A stretch of DNA of 64,000 bases, taken from Puteibacter caeruleilacunae (GTDB taxonomy: Bacteria; Bacteroidota; Bacteroidia; Bacteroidales; Prolixibacteraceae). Positions 52,895 to 62,226 of the stretch are shown here, piece after piece (the first letter of the stretch is position 1; every line of letters begins with the position of its first letter). The notes beneath the pieces were generated by a model, which had not been told where the DNA came from, made no database searches, and saw nothing but the letters and a program-made list of their open reading frames with translations. Location: NCBI GenBank assembly GCA_005217565.1, contig SJCO01000004.1, positions 186,001 through 250,000 of the forward strand, in the 5' to 3' direction. Position numbers and translations under genes: made by a program.

Positions 52895-54640
52895 TTAATA
52901 TCCAGGATTCTGTGTCAAACTTTCATTCAGTTTTCTATCAGCATCTGGAATCGGGAATAAATATTGTTTACTAGCATCGAAATTTTTAATAAACAGTACG
53001 CGACACATCTCGTTTTGAAGTAGCGGTTCAAAATCAGCAATTCCGTCTTCATCAATTTCTGGAGTTAAGCCCCAGAACCAATGTCCTTGATTTACCACTT
53101 TATCGACCAATTCACCCTGAGGCTCTTCAAATTTACCGACAGGTGTTGCAGTAAGCAAACCATAAGCATTTCCAACAAGTGCTTTTTCAGCCAATCTCCA
53201 GCGAATAATATCCATATAACGCAAACCTTCAAACACAAATTCAGAACGACGCTCAATTCGTACAATCTTTCTTAACTCTGCCTGGTCGGTTGTTGTGATC
53301 TGAGGATAGTCGAATTCTGAATCAGCATATCCTCTCTCACGTATTGCGTTCATTACATCAAGAACTGACTGATCGATATCGTTCAATTCAATTTTAGCCT
53401 CGGCATAAGTTAAAAGTACTTCGGCGTATCGCATTCTAACATCGTTTGGATCAGCTCTCATATCATCAGCCCACTCTTCATCAATTCCTTTTCTTCTTAG
53501 TAGTCCATTAAATGATGCATAAGTCTGTGTGGCCCTTGTATCCTTATTCAGTATCTCATCGCCATTAGCAAGAACAAATCCAGTAACTGAAGGATGAGGA
53601 TTATATTCGTAACCTACATGCATAAATCCTGACATTTCATCACGATCATCGCCTTCGGTAAGTTTTCCAAATGGAATCAATGTTTCCAACAATCGTGGAT
53701 CTCTGTCTTTAAAAGGATTGTGTGGATCAAATAAAGGTGACTCATCAATTGGCAATCCATCTCTGCAATAAAAACCTGCCAGCAACTGCCATGTTGGATT
53801 ATTTCCTGCATAACCACCAGGAACAGTACGAGGCATCCACCAATTTACACTAAACTTGCTATCAAATTCCTCTGCTCGAGGAAAGCTCAACATGATTTCA
53901 GGAGACGTACGTGTACTACTCAAAAACAATTCACGGAAACTTGAATGTAACTCATAAACTCCTAAATCCATACATGCTTTAGCCGCCTGTGCAGCCACAT
54001 CATAATCACCCAAGTGAAGTGCAGTTCGCGCTTTATATCCATATGCCACGCCTTTTGTTGCATATACAATATCATCATATGATTCAGGTAATAATCGCGC
54101 TGCCTCATCATACAAACGATACACTTCAGCTTTAATCGTATTCATATCGGTACGTGGCACAGAGTAGGATTCCTCGATACCAGGAAACTCATCATAATAA
54201 GGAACATCCCCATAATGAGTAATCAAATAAGAGAAACATACAGCTTTAGCAACATAAGCCTCGCCATAAAATTGATTCTTTACTGCTTCTGCCAGTAATT
54301 CTCCGCTATTATCCAATTCTGTAATAATAGTATTTGCTCTACTAATTCCTTTATATAGTGCAAACCATATATTCTTACCTGATCCCCACTCAGCAGATAG
54401 GTTTCCACTCAGTACCTCGTCGACACTTGTTCTCTTCTGTACGTCATCGGTCCAGAAATCACTATCTGATCTCCAATATGACGAGCTATACAAGTCGTTT
54501 AATGAGTACCTGAAATGATCTTGTGTAGCATACCATGACTCTGAATTTGCTTTATCTAAGCTAGCTAAATCCAAATCATTACAACCATACGTACAACACA
54601 ATACAGCGATAAATAGTATATATTTAAATCTGGTTTTCAT
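52895..54640 (-). CDS. SusD/RagB-family glycan-binding lipoprotein
   Basis: A 581-residue SusD homologue, last gene of the locus 4 operon. Lipobox CTYGC (Cys20) followed by NDLDLASLDKANSESWYATQ. Marks are GEAYVAKAVCFSYLITHYGD near 125, VRMRYAEVLLTYAEAKIELN near 400 and the C-terminal RRSEFVFEGLRYMDIIRWR. It starts 3 bp after the susC stop, so the pair is translationally close. Expected role is capture of the glycan and closing of the SusC pore. Confidence 0.95.
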   Translation of the reverse strand: MKTRFKYILFIAVLCCTYGCNDLDLASLDKANSESWYATQDHFRYSLNDLYSSSYWRSDSDFWTDDVQKRTSVDEVLSGNLSAEWGSGKNIWFALYKGISRANTIITELDNSGELLAEAVKNQFYGEAYVAKAVCFSYLITHYGDVPYYDEFPGIEESYSVPRTDMNTIKAEVYRLYDEAARLLPESYDDIVYATKGVAYGYKARTALHLGDYDVAAQAAKACMDLGVYELHSSFRELFLSSTRTSPEIMLSFPRAEEFDSKFSVNWWMPRTVPGGYAGNNPTWQLLAGFYCRDGLPIDESPLFDPHNPFKDRDPRLLETLIPFGKLTEGDDRDEMSGFMHVGYEYNPHPSVTGFVLANGDEILNKDTRATQTYASFNGLLRRKGIDEEWADDMRADPNDVRMRYAEVLLTYAEAKIELNDIDQSVLDVMNAIRERGYADSEFDYPQITTTDQAELRKIVRIERRSEFVFEGLRYMDIIRWRLAEKALVGNAYGLLTATPVGKFEEPQGELVDKVVNQGHWFWGLTPEIDEDGIADFEPLLQNEMCRVLFIKNFDASKQYLFPIPDADRKLNESLTQNPGY

Positions 54641-54643
54641 ATC

Positions 54644-57600
54644 CTAAAATTTAATTTTAACACCTGCGATATATGATTTAGTAATAAAGTATGAGCTATA
54701 CCCATGCTCAGGATCCATACCTTTTGGGAAATTATCAATACTAAACAAATCATTCCCTGCCACAAAGACTCTCAGTTTTGATAAACCAATTCTCTGTGAA
54801 AAACTCTTTGGTATAGTATATCCCAATGTTATATTCTTCAATCTGAAGTACGCTCCATTCATCATCCAGTAATCTGAGAATCGCCCATTTAAGCCTTGAT
54901 TATTTCCTGTTAATCGAGGATATTTAGCCGCTAAATTCTCCTCTGGAGTATTATAATTCGACCAATAATTACCATCATACAAGGTAGTTGGTGTTAATAG
55001 ATTCGATTGAAATCCGTTAACCGGTCCTGTATTCATTTCTCTATTCTGTTTTCCTACCCCCTGGAATACAATACCTAAATCAAATCCTTTATAATCAAGA
55101 TTTAATGATCCTCCATAATTGTAGCGAGGCAGACTTCCTCCTAAATGCACTTTATCTTCAGCAGTAATTTTACCATCTGGAACACCATCAGGACCACTAA
55201 CATCTTTATATCTGATATCACCCGGACGAGTACTGGTACTAATGACAGGCGCATTATCAACTTCCTCCTGTGTTTGGAAAATACCGTCAGACAAGTATCC
55301 CCAGTATGTTCGGTATTCTTCACCCTCTTCTGTTACCGTATTGCCACTAAATAATCGTTTTCCTTTAACATCTCCAACAGTCGTTTTAGAATCAGAAATA
55401 TGGAATGATGCAGAATAGCCAACAGCGCCGATTTTATCTCTCCAGGTAACCTTGAATTCCCATCCATTGGTTTTCATATCACCAACATTGGTCTTAGGAT
55501 CAGCATATCCTGTAAACTTTGGAATATTCAAGTTTAGGAGCATATCGGTGGTTTTCTTTTGATATATATCGAATGACAGCATCAAACGATTATCAAAGTG
55601 GGTATAATCCAATCCGAAGTTCGTCGACTTAGTAGTCTCCCATGAGATATCCCTCATTACCAACTCTGAAAGTGAAGATGTTTGATCACTAATCACTTGT
55701 CCGTTTGTATCAGAGAATAGTCTTGATCCCAATGACAGTTCTGAAATGTATAAATAGTTACCTAATCGGTCATTACCTAGTTCTCCATATGAAGCCCTTA
55801 ATTTCAGGAATTCAGCAAATTCCTTCACTGGCTCAAAGAAAGGCTCTTCAGAAATCACCCAACCTGCCGATAAAGAGGGGAAAAATCCCCAACGATGTTC
55901 AGATGCAAACTTAGATGAACCATCATAACGGAAGTTAGCCTGTAGTAAGTACTTTCGCTCATAATCGTAAGTCAATCGTCCAAATACTGATCGATATGCC
56001 TCTTCCCCAACAACACTATTATCATCCCAGAAAAGACGATCAACAGGAGCATGGTTCATATAAGGAAAATCAGATAGGATAAATTTATCAGCTTTAACTT
56101 TTAGATCTTCATACTTATGATAGTATTCCTCGTAACCTCCGGTAACGTCAAAATTATTTCCACCGATATTAAATTTATAATTGGCTACAGCCTGCGTTGT
56201 ATATGCTTTTGTTCTATTGCGCGTTTCCTTAAGCTCTGTTTCCCTGATAAAATAACCAATCGGACCTTGCTCGTTGTTATGATCATCGGCAGCATAGTAA
56301 GGTAACTGCTTTGTAAAATTCTTTCGATAGTAGTTATTGAAAGAAGGAGCGACACTTACTTTAAGTGTTAAATTCTTAGCAGGAGAATACGTTAATCCCA
56401 GTTTTGCATTCAGCTTTTGAGTTTCATAATTATTCTCACCACCATAAAGCAATATCGCATAAGGATTACCCCTATTGGCAAAACCTATTCGGCCATCTTC
56501 ATACAATGCCAATGAATGAGGAACACGATGTAAATCATCACTCAATGGGAAAGATACCGGAGTTACTTCATCTGTGAAGTTATAGGCTAAATCGAGATTA
56601 GCTGACAAGCGATCATTAATCTTCAAATCATTGTTCACACGAAGGGTATATCTCGACCAATCTCTGATTGCATATAATGCATCCTGATTCTCGTAGCTAA
56701 ATGAGGCCTTAGTCTTTAAACGTTCAGTACCTCCCGATAGAACGAGATTATGTCGCTGTGTAGTTGCATAATCCTTTAACAACCAATCCTTCCAGATTGT
56801 ATTAGGGTAGTTATCAGGATCTGCGGCATGATTATCAAGGTAATTATCAATATAATCCTTTTCATATGCCGGATATTGATTATCACCGTTACCATTATCG
56901 TTCCACACTTTTTCATTCCACATTTCGAAATAACGTGGAGCATTAACATAGTCAAGTGTTTCGGTAGGTACGTTAAATGAGAAATCAACATTATAATCCA
57001 TGTTAAACTCACCGTTTTTCGCACGCTTAGTGGTAATCAGAATAACCCCGGCTGCCGCTCTCGACCCATAGATAGCTGCCGATGCTGCATCCTTAAGTAC
57101 AGAATACGAAGCAATATCATCAGGATTAATATCATTGATGTTTGATACAGGAATATCATCAACCAAAATCAACGGATCATTTGTTCCTTCAATTGTAGTT
57201 ATACCCCTTACACGAATTGTATTACCAGCCCCTGGTTGTCCGCTTGAACGAGTAACAGTAACACCTGCAACAGCTCCTTGTAAGGCATTCGATACATTGG
57301 TCACCACTCTACGTTCAAGATCCTCTCCTGAAACACTAGCAACTGCACCGGTAAGACTGCTTTTCTTCATCACACCATATCCTACAGCAACCACCTCTTC
57401 CAGTCCGATTGCATCGGCTCGCAGTACCACATTAACGGTAGACTGACCATTTAAGGCAATCTCTTGTGATTTCATTCCCACAAATGAGAACACCAGTACT
57501 TTTGCATCTGCAGGCATACTTAGCGTGTAGTTTCCGTCAAAATCGGTTGTTACTCCTACGGTAGTACCTTTCACAATTACCGATACTCCTGGTAACGATT

Positions 57601-58036
57601 CCCCTTTTTCATCGGTTACCGTTCCCGTAACTTCAACGTTTTGCTGCACTGCAATTGCCTTAGCTACAGCACCTTTTTTCTCATAAACAATGATGTGTTT
57701 ATCGACCAACTTAAAACTTAAATCTGTCGATTTTAGCACCTCTCTTAGCACCTCCTCAACACTCTTGTTTGACACGTTAAGGTTCTCAATCACATTATCC
57801 TTCAGATGTTCATCCTGATAGAAAAAGGTATATTCTGATTGTTCCTCTATTACTTTGAATATCGATTCAATAGAAGCCTTCTTCATTCGGAGGTTAAGAT
57901 GCGTATTCTGGGAATATCCAGAGGCAGCTACCTGAAAAATAGTAAAACACACTATAAATACAGTAATCTTCATAACCAACAATAGTCTTTTTAGACTATG
58001 GAGCCATAGCTCCATGCCATTCAATTTTTTTTTCAT
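54644..58036 (-). CDS. SusC/RagA-family TonB-linked outer membrane protein with STN domain
   Basis: A 1130-residue importer. A signal segment (about 17-42) precedes an STN domain (about 46-115, HLNLRMKKASIESIFKVIEE region), a CarboxypepD_reg-like domain (about 130-208, VTGTVTDEKGESLPGVSV), a TonB-box-like EEVVAVGYGVMKKSSLTG, a plug with ALQGAVAGVTV and NDPLILVDDIPV, and a barrel ending YIAGVKIKF. It is a paralogue of the SusC at 10839-14225, sharing the MKKKLN start and the GVTTDFDGNYTLS segment. The STN domain should talk to the FecR encoded 123 bp upstream. The gap carries two hairpins with identical loops. Confidence 0.96.
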   Translation of the reverse strand: MKKKLNGMELWLHSLKRLLLVMKITVFIVCFTIFQVAASGYSQNTHLNLRMKKASIESIFKVIEEQSEYTFFYQDEHLKDNVIENLNVSNKSVEEVLREVLKSTDLSFKLVDKHIIVYEKKGAVAKAIAVQQNVEVTGTVTDEKGESLPGVSVIVKGTTVGVTTDFDGNYTLSMPADAKVLVFSFVGMKSQEIALNGQSTVNVVLRADAIGLEEVVAVGYGVMKKSSLTGAVASVSGEDLERRVVTNVSNALQGAVAGVTVTRSSGQPGAGNTIRVRGITTIEGTNDPLILVDDIPVSNINDINPDDIASYSVLKDAASAAIYGSRAAAGVILITTKRAKNGEFNMDYNVDFSFNVPTETLDYVNAPRYFEMWNEKVWNDNGNGDNQYPAYEKDYIDNYLDNHAADPDNYPNTIWKDWLLKDYATTQRHNLVLSGGTERLKTKASFSYENQDALYAIRDWSRYTLRVNNDLKINDRLSANLDLAYNFTDEVTPVSFPLSDDLHRVPHSLALYEDGRIGFANRGNPYAILLYGGENNYETQKLNAKLGLTYSPAKNLTLKVSVAPSFNNYYRKNFTKQLPYYAADDHNNEQGPIGYFIRETELKETRNRTKAYTTQAVANYKFNIGGNNFDVTGGYEEYYHKYEDLKVKADKFILSDFPYMNHAPVDRLFWDDNSVVGEEAYRSVFGRLTYDYERKYLLQANFRYDGSSKFASEHRWGFFPSLSAGWVISEEPFFEPVKEFAEFLKLRASYGELGNDRLGNYLYISELSLGSRLFSDTNGQVISDQTSSLSELVMRDISWETTKSTNFGLDYTHFDNRLMLSFDIYQKKTTDMLLNLNIPKFTGYADPKTNVGDMKTNGWEFKVTWRDKIGAVGYSASFHISDSKTTVGDVKGKRLFSGNTVTEEGEEYRTYWGYLSDGIFQTQEEVDNAPVISTSTRPGDIRYKDVSGPDGVPDGKITAEDKVHLGGSLPRYNYGGSLNLDYKGFDLGIVFQGVGKQNREMNTGPVNGFQSNLLTPTTLYDGNYWSNYNTPEENLAAKYPRLTGNNQGLNGRFSDYWMMNGAYFRLKNITLGYTIPKSFSQRIGLSKLRVFVAGNDLFSIDNFPKGMDPEHGYSSYFITKSYIAGVKIKF

Positions 58037-58046
58037 AAATTTACAT

Positions 58047-58132
58047 CGGATTTAGTTACACAATTAAATCATTTGAATCACTGTTCCAGCAGTGATTTAG
58101 CTCGAGGGAAATGTTCCAGCATTTCCCTTGTT
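58047..58132 (+). ncRNA. Candidate cis-antisense sRNA with twin hairpins over the susC leader (locus 4)
   Basis: A -7-like box TAAATTTA (58036-58043, one mismatch to TAnnTTTG) begins at the susC start codon on the opposite strand. Two perfect hairpins follow: AATCACTG/CAGTGATT (58076-58083, 58090-58097) and AGGGAAATG/CATTTCCCT (58105-58113, 58120-58128). Both have the loop TTCCAG. The second is followed by TGTTCTTTT on the plus strand. An RNA of about 85 nt would result. The box is weaker than in the other two loci and no -33 element is seen. Confidence 0.38.
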
Positions 58133-58136
58133 CTTT
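58076..58136 (+). terminator. Twin hairpins, second with T-run on plus strand
   Basis: The second hairpin (58105-58128) is followed by TGTTCTTTTC on the plus strand. On the minus strand both hairpins would form in the susC leader with loop CTGGAA and no U-run after them. Confidence 0.5.
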
Positions 58137-58159
58137 TCATTCAATCACTTCATTGGCTC

Positions 58160-59134
58160 TTAATCTTCTCTTTTTGTTAGTATTACATTGTTATTGTCAA
58201 TTTTATAGTCGATTGATAAGGTTAAGCTCAAATACTCCATCAAATTCTCTAATCTAAGGTTATCCATTGTTCCAGTATAATGGATATTTTGAAAATCATT
58301 TTCGTTATAAGAGAACTCAACACCATACCAATGTTCCAGTCGCTTTACAAATTCTTTAAACGGCGTACTTTTAAAAATGAGCTTCCCCTCACGCCAGCCA
58401 GTCACTTCTGTAAGATCAATCTTTTTTAGTTTAAACTGTTTACCATTTCTAATCAACGAAGCTTCATATCCAGGCTTTAATAATAATGAACGATCATCTT
58501 TATCGATTAATTCAACAGCTCCTTCAACCAAGGTAGTGCGCAACACATCATCTTTTGCATAAGTACACACATTAAATTTCGTTCCCAGTACCTTAACTTT
58601 ATAATCGGAAGTCTCCACAATAAAAGGATGACGTTTATCGTGAGTAACATCGAAAAAAGCTTCTCCATCTAATTTAACAACGCGACTGCTTCCTTCAGCT
58701 AAAACCAGGGAGGTATTTCCATTTAACCACACTTTTGATCCGTCGGGCAAAACGGTCATGGTACGCTGACCAGCCTCGGTAGAAACAGTCATTGATTGCC
58801 ATGTTTTATTACCCTCGACATACAACAGAACTCCTGTCGCTATGCTCATTACAAAGAATAGAACAGCTGCAATTCGCCAAAGATGAAAAATTCTCGGCAC
58901 ACTTACAGATGCCTCCTTTACGGCATTCAGTCGGAAAGATAAAGCTGTCCGAATGTCGGGAGTAGTCTCTATCTTTTTCTGACGAAAGTTCAGCTGCCAT
59001 AGCTCTTTTATTTTATTAAATGAATGCTCATTAGCCGACGATGCACCTATCCAGTATGAGAATTCCTGATTATCGTCTCGGGAGGCTTCTCCGATGAGTA
59101 TACGAGCTAATATGCTGGATATATTCTTTTTCAT
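58160..59134 (-). CDS. FecR-family anti-sigma factor (locus 4)
   Basis: A 324-residue anti-sigma factor. The cytoplasmic N-terminus starts MKKNISSILARILIGEASRD (sigma-binding helix pattern), a membrane segment spans about 88-106 (WRIAAVLFFVMSIATGVLLY), the FecR domain covers about 115-235 (TEAGQRTMTVLPDGSKVWLN, FFDVTHDKRHPFIVETSDYK) and DUF4974 ends the protein (FKEFVKRLEHWYGVEFSY). It lies 204 bp after the ECF sigma gene and 123 bp before susC on the same strand, the standard order. The upstream gap has a minus-strand TAGGGAAAATT segment comparable to one before the locus 2 fecR. Confidence 0.94.
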   Translation of the reverse strand: MKKNISSILARILIGEASRDDNQEFSYWIGASSANEHSFNKIKELWQLNFRQKKIETTPDIRTALSFRLNAVKEASVSVPRIFHLWRIAAVLFFVMSIATGVLLYVEGNKTWQSMTVSTEAGQRTMTVLPDGSKVWLNGNTSLVLAEGSSRVVKLDGEAFFDVTHDKRHPFIVETSDYKVKVLGTKFNVCTYAKDDVLRTTLVEGAVELIDKDDRSLLLKPGYEASLIRNGKQFKLKKIDLTEVTGWREGKLIFKSTPFKEFVKRLEHWYGVEFSYNENDFQNIHYTGTMDNLRLENLMEYLSLTLSIDYKIDNNNVILTKRED

Positions 59135-59338
59135 GAGATTTTGTTTAGCATTGAACGAGGCCTATGTCTCCTCATTTCAATTTAAGGACACAACAAAAAT
59201 TAATTTTCCCTATTTGATTTTGAAAAAAAAAGCAAAAAAGTTTCTAGCCTGTATTATTCATGCGTCTAGTTAAGTGCTGATAGACTACGGTTTAAGCTAA
59301 AAGAGGAGATCTCAACAGATTAGGAAACACTAGAAGAA

Positions 59339-59938
59339 TTATAAGCTCAACAAGAAACTTTGAAGATTAATATAGCGATCTTTTGCTGATAAGTCGATAT
59401 TTAAGGTCTCCGCTATTTTCTTTACGGCAGTAGCCACTTGATTATCCACAGTTTTCACTGAGATATCCAAAACTTTCGCTACCTCATTGCGTTTTAGCCC
59501 TTCTTCCCTTATCAGTTTAAATACCATTTTACATTTAGGGGGTAATTCTTCAATCGCAGCATTTATCTTTTCAACCTCTTCCTGCGATATATACTTTGTT
59601 TCAGGAGTATATTCATATTTAGCAACATCAATATGCACATCCTCCAAAAGATCAAATTTCTTATTCTTTTCAGTCCGTAAGTAGTTATAGGTATTATTGC
59701 GGACCGTTACATACAGATAAGTCTCTAAGTTATCAATACGATCAAGCTGATCGCGCCTTTCCCACAATTTCACAAACACATCCATAACAACCTCTTTTGC
59801 CAACATCTCATTCGATAGAAATGAGTTGGCAAATAAAAATAACCTTGAATAAAACACATCAAAGAGTTTTTCAAAACTCTTCTGGTCTGAATCATTCATG
59901 ATAGGAATTGTGTATTTAGTGTATCTGGAATCGGCCAT
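59339..59938 (-). CDS. ECF-type RNA polymerase sigma factor (locus 4)
   Basis: An ECF sigma factor of 199 residues from the ATG at 59938, or 186 from the ATG at 59899 (MNDSDQKSFEKLFDVFY), which better matches the usual family N-terminus; the longer form is listed because no signal decides. Region 2 covers about 20-95 (FDVFYSRLFLFANSFLSNEM, then AKEVVMDVFVKLWERRDQL), and region 4 about 128-185 (IEELPPKCKMVFKLIREEGL, then NEVAKVLDISVKTVDNQV). It should be controlled by the FecR downstream and drive the SusC/SusD genes. The gap to the upstream LytTR regulator gene is only 42 bp with no terminator, so it may be partly co-transcribed with the two-component genes. Confidence 0.92.
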   Translation of the reverse strand: MADSRYTKYTIPIMNDSDQKSFEKLFDVFYSRLFLFANSFLSNEMLAKEVVMDVFVKLWERRDQLDRIDNLETYLYVTVRNNTYNYLRTEKNKKFDLLEDVHIDVAKYEYTPETKYISQEEVEKINAAIEELPPKCKMVFKLIREEGLKRNEVAKVLDISVKTVDNQVATAVKKIAETLNIDLSAKDRYINLQSFLLSL

Positions 59939-59980
59939 TAAATAGGATTAAATATCCAGTGGCTAAATTAAATAAAATTA

Positions 59981-60745
59981 TTATTCCCCCTCAAGCCAAC
60001 GCTTAAATTCCTTTACTTTCTCTCTCGCAACCAGTATATCCTCATCGATAGATTGAGTAAGTTTGAGCTTCAAACGGGAGTTGCTATAAGTGATTACATC
60101 TTTAATTTCATTCAAGGCAATGATATACTTTCTATTGATCCTGAAGAAGAGTTCCGGATCAAGCACTTCCACTAGATACTCCAGAGAATAATCAATTAAA
60201 TAATCTTTTCCATCGGTTGTTTTCAAAAATGTTCCCTTTTGGAAACTATAAGCACACACAATATCTGATGCTTCCACTCTTTTAAGATGTGCTCCAACTT
60301 TGGCAATAAAACGCTTTTTGTAATTGGTCTGCCCTAATGACCTGGTGAGTTTCTGAATTAAAGCAGTATCAACGTTTAATCCATTTGACGAAGTTTGTTT
60401 CTCAAACTTATCCAAAGCTTGTCGGAGTTCATCCTCTCCCACAGGTTTAAGGAGATAGTCGATACTGTTTACTTTGAATGCCTGTATGGCATACTGGTTA
60501 TAAGCAGTTGTAAAAATCACTGGTGTTGAGAAGTCGACCTGATCAAATATCTCGAATGACATGCCATCGCCTAGGTGGATATCAAAGAAAGCAAGATCAG
60601 GAGCAGGATGCTGCTTTATCCAGGCAACAGCAGATTTTATCGTATCACAGATAGCTGTAATTTCTACTTCTGGGTTAATTGCTTTTATGGTGGTCACTAG
60701 TTTTTCTACTGCTAATGGTTCATCTTCTATGATCAGGATTCTCAT
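59981..60745 (-). CDS. LytTR-family response regulator
   Basis: A 254-residue response regulator. The receiver domain spans about 1-120, with acidic residues in LIIEDEPLAVEK, the phosphorylated Asp55 in LAFFDIHLGDG, Thr in FTTAYNQYA and Lys in DYLLKPVGEDEL. The LytTR DNA-binding domain covers about 145-250 (RFIAKVGAHLKRVEASDIVC, then FFRINRKYIIALNEIKDV). It is the partner of the histidine kinase encoded 128 bp upstream. LytTR regulators bind direct repeats near promoters, but the target is not known. Its stop lies 42 bp before the ECF sigma gene, which raises the possibility that the pair feeds the ECF/SusCD operon. Confidence 0.94.
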   Translation of the reverse strand: MRILIIEDEPLAVEKLVTTIKAINPEVEITAICDTIKSAVAWIKQHPAPDLAFFDIHLGDGMSFEIFDQVDFSTPVIFTTAYNQYAIQAFKVNSIDYLLKPVGEDELRQALDKFEKQTSSNGLNVDTALIQKLTRSLGQTNYKKRFIAKVGAHLKRVEASDIVCAYSFQKGTFLKTTDGKDYLIDYSLEYLVEVLDPELFFRINRKYIIALNEIKDVITYSNSRLKLKLTQSIDEDILVAREKVKEFKRWLEGE

Positions 60746-60764
60746 TGTTGTTTTTTTTTAATTT

Positions 60765-60796
60765 CACCTCCCTTTCCCGGAAGAAAGCGGGAGGTG
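60765..60796. other. Hairpin between kinase and response regulator genes
   Basis: CACCTCCC (from 60765) pairs with GGGAGGTG (to 60796) over a long loop. The T-rich side faces the plus strand (TTTTATGTTCTTT); on the minus strand an A-run follows, so it should not end the kinase transcript. It may tune the kinase:regulator ratio. Confidence 0.4.
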
Positions 60797-60873
60797 GTTT
60801 TATGTTCTTTCTAATCTCAAGGCTTTAACCTGACAGGGCAACATTTGCAAAGCCCCTTCGAACGCTTATGTCT

Positions 60874-61905
60874 CTAAACTGTCTCGATCAGTGGTATCTC
60901 TACCATATATTCTGTACCATCGGCTTGCACCTTAATCTTGTTACCTGTAAGGAACTCATATCTATCGGCAAGACTCTTCAAGCCGGTACCATTGCTTACA
61001 TCTTGGGTGTTTTTATGCTGAATATTATTCCTAACAACCAATTTGCCTGCGTCATCTGTACTAACAATAATACTTAATGGTCTCTCGCGTGATATTTCAT
61101 TGTGCTTAATTGCATTTTCAACCAACGACTGCACCGACAGTGGAATGACGAAAGCATCATCACTTAAATCACTTTTTATTTCTGTCTGCAATGACTCACC
61201 AAAGCGAATCTGTTGTAGGTATACGTACTTTCTCACTAAATCCAACTCTTCCTGAAGCGGAATAATCTCCTGGTCTTTTATTTCTAACACTCCTCGATAG
61301 AATCCTGAAAGTTCACCCACGAACTGCTTTGCCCTATCTGTATTTAGATCGATCAAACTCTCTAATACATTCAAGCTATTAAACAAGAAGTGAGGATTCA
61401 CTTGCTCTTGCAATACTTTATATTTAAGATGAAGTGCTTCACGTTTTAATCCTTCTGCTTCCATTAGGTTGTATTTCCACGACTTAAAAAATGAAATAGT
61501 GTATATAATCAGGGTGATGACAAACATGATGAAATACTCCCCTAATAAGGTCTCTATTCCTCCATACTCAACAAACTTCTCCCATGTACGATTTAACACA
61601 ACACCAAACCATACCCAATTAACACCTAGAATAACTAAAGAAGAATAGCTAAAATGAAATAACACGGCACGGAAAACACTCACTCCTGGCTGTTCAACCC
61701 AATTGATGAATCTTTTGGCAAACATCCTGAAAAAATAACCATTACCGAAAAGTGAAAGTCCGATGGTTAATGAATATCCAATATTCCATATATATAACGA
61801 CTTAGAATGGCTTAATGTACCTGTTGCGATCCATACAAAGGTCATTCCTATTAGAATGGATAATACTGCTGCAAAACCGATACTGATAACTACTTTTTTG
61901 TTCAT
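60874..61905 (-). CDS. LytS/YehU-type sensor histidine kinase
   Basis: A 343-residue membrane histidine kinase. Four membrane segments can be seen (about 7-29, 39-60, 79-101 and 121-140) with no large extracytoplasmic domain. The His_kinase domain follows: QVNPHFLFNSLNVLESLIDL with His172 as the likely phosphorylation site, then a GHKL ATP-binding part with VENAIKHN and a glycine loop (SNGTGLKSLADRY). It should phosphorylate the LytTR regulator encoded next. With a small membrane sensor it may respond to membrane state or a small ligand. The gene faces a divergent patatin gene across a 321-bp region. Confidence 0.93.
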   Translation of the reverse strand: MNKKVVISIGFAAVLSILIGMTFVWIATGTLSHSKSLYIWNIGYSLTIGLSLFGNGYFFRMFAKRFINWVEQPGVSVFRAVLFHFSYSSLVILGVNWVWFGVVLNRTWEKFVEYGGIETLLGEYFIMFVITLIIYTISFFKSWKYNLMEAEGLKREALHLKYKVLQEQVNPHFLFNSLNVLESLIDLNTDRAKQFVGELSGFYRGVLEIKDQEIIPLQEELDLVRKYVYLQQIRFGESLQTEIKSDLSDDAFVIPLSVQSLVENAIKHNEISRERPLSIIVSTDDAGKLVVRNNIQHKNTQDVSNGTGLKSLADRYEFLTGNKIKVQADGTEYMVEIPLIETV

Positions 61906-62226
61906 AACATCAAATTTAATTAAGTTTTAATTTCTGACTCAAAAATCAGATGATATTCTCACCATTGAAAAATTAACCTACCGAACTGTTGAATTTTAAT
62001 GCTGAACTGTAATAAATGAATCACATACAAGTAAGCTACACGCCGCTTAATTTTTTCACAACAAATACATAACGTAACTTAAACAAAAATTCATTAGCTT
62101 TATACAAACGATCTGCTATCTTTGCGAAATCGGCTTGTCTAAAGTTTGATTCTCTTAAACCATTGAATTTAACCAACACAAGCAGATCTTTTTAAACAAA
62201 TGTTCCACACAAATCATAAATTTTGA
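61906..62226. other. Divergent intergenic region between kinase and patatin genes
   Basis: An A+T-rich 321-bp region. A clear plus-strand promoter box for the patatin gene is at 62117-62124. A minus-strand promoter for the kinase was not resolved. No hairpin or palindrome of note was seen. Confidence 0.5.
62098..62124 (+). promoter_or_regulatory. Promoter of the patatin-like gene
   Basis: TATCTTTG (62117-62124) matches TAnnTTTG. A TTAG-type -33 element lies about 19 bp upstream, weaker than TTG. RNA would start near 62128, giving a leader of about 100 nt. Confidence 0.5.
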
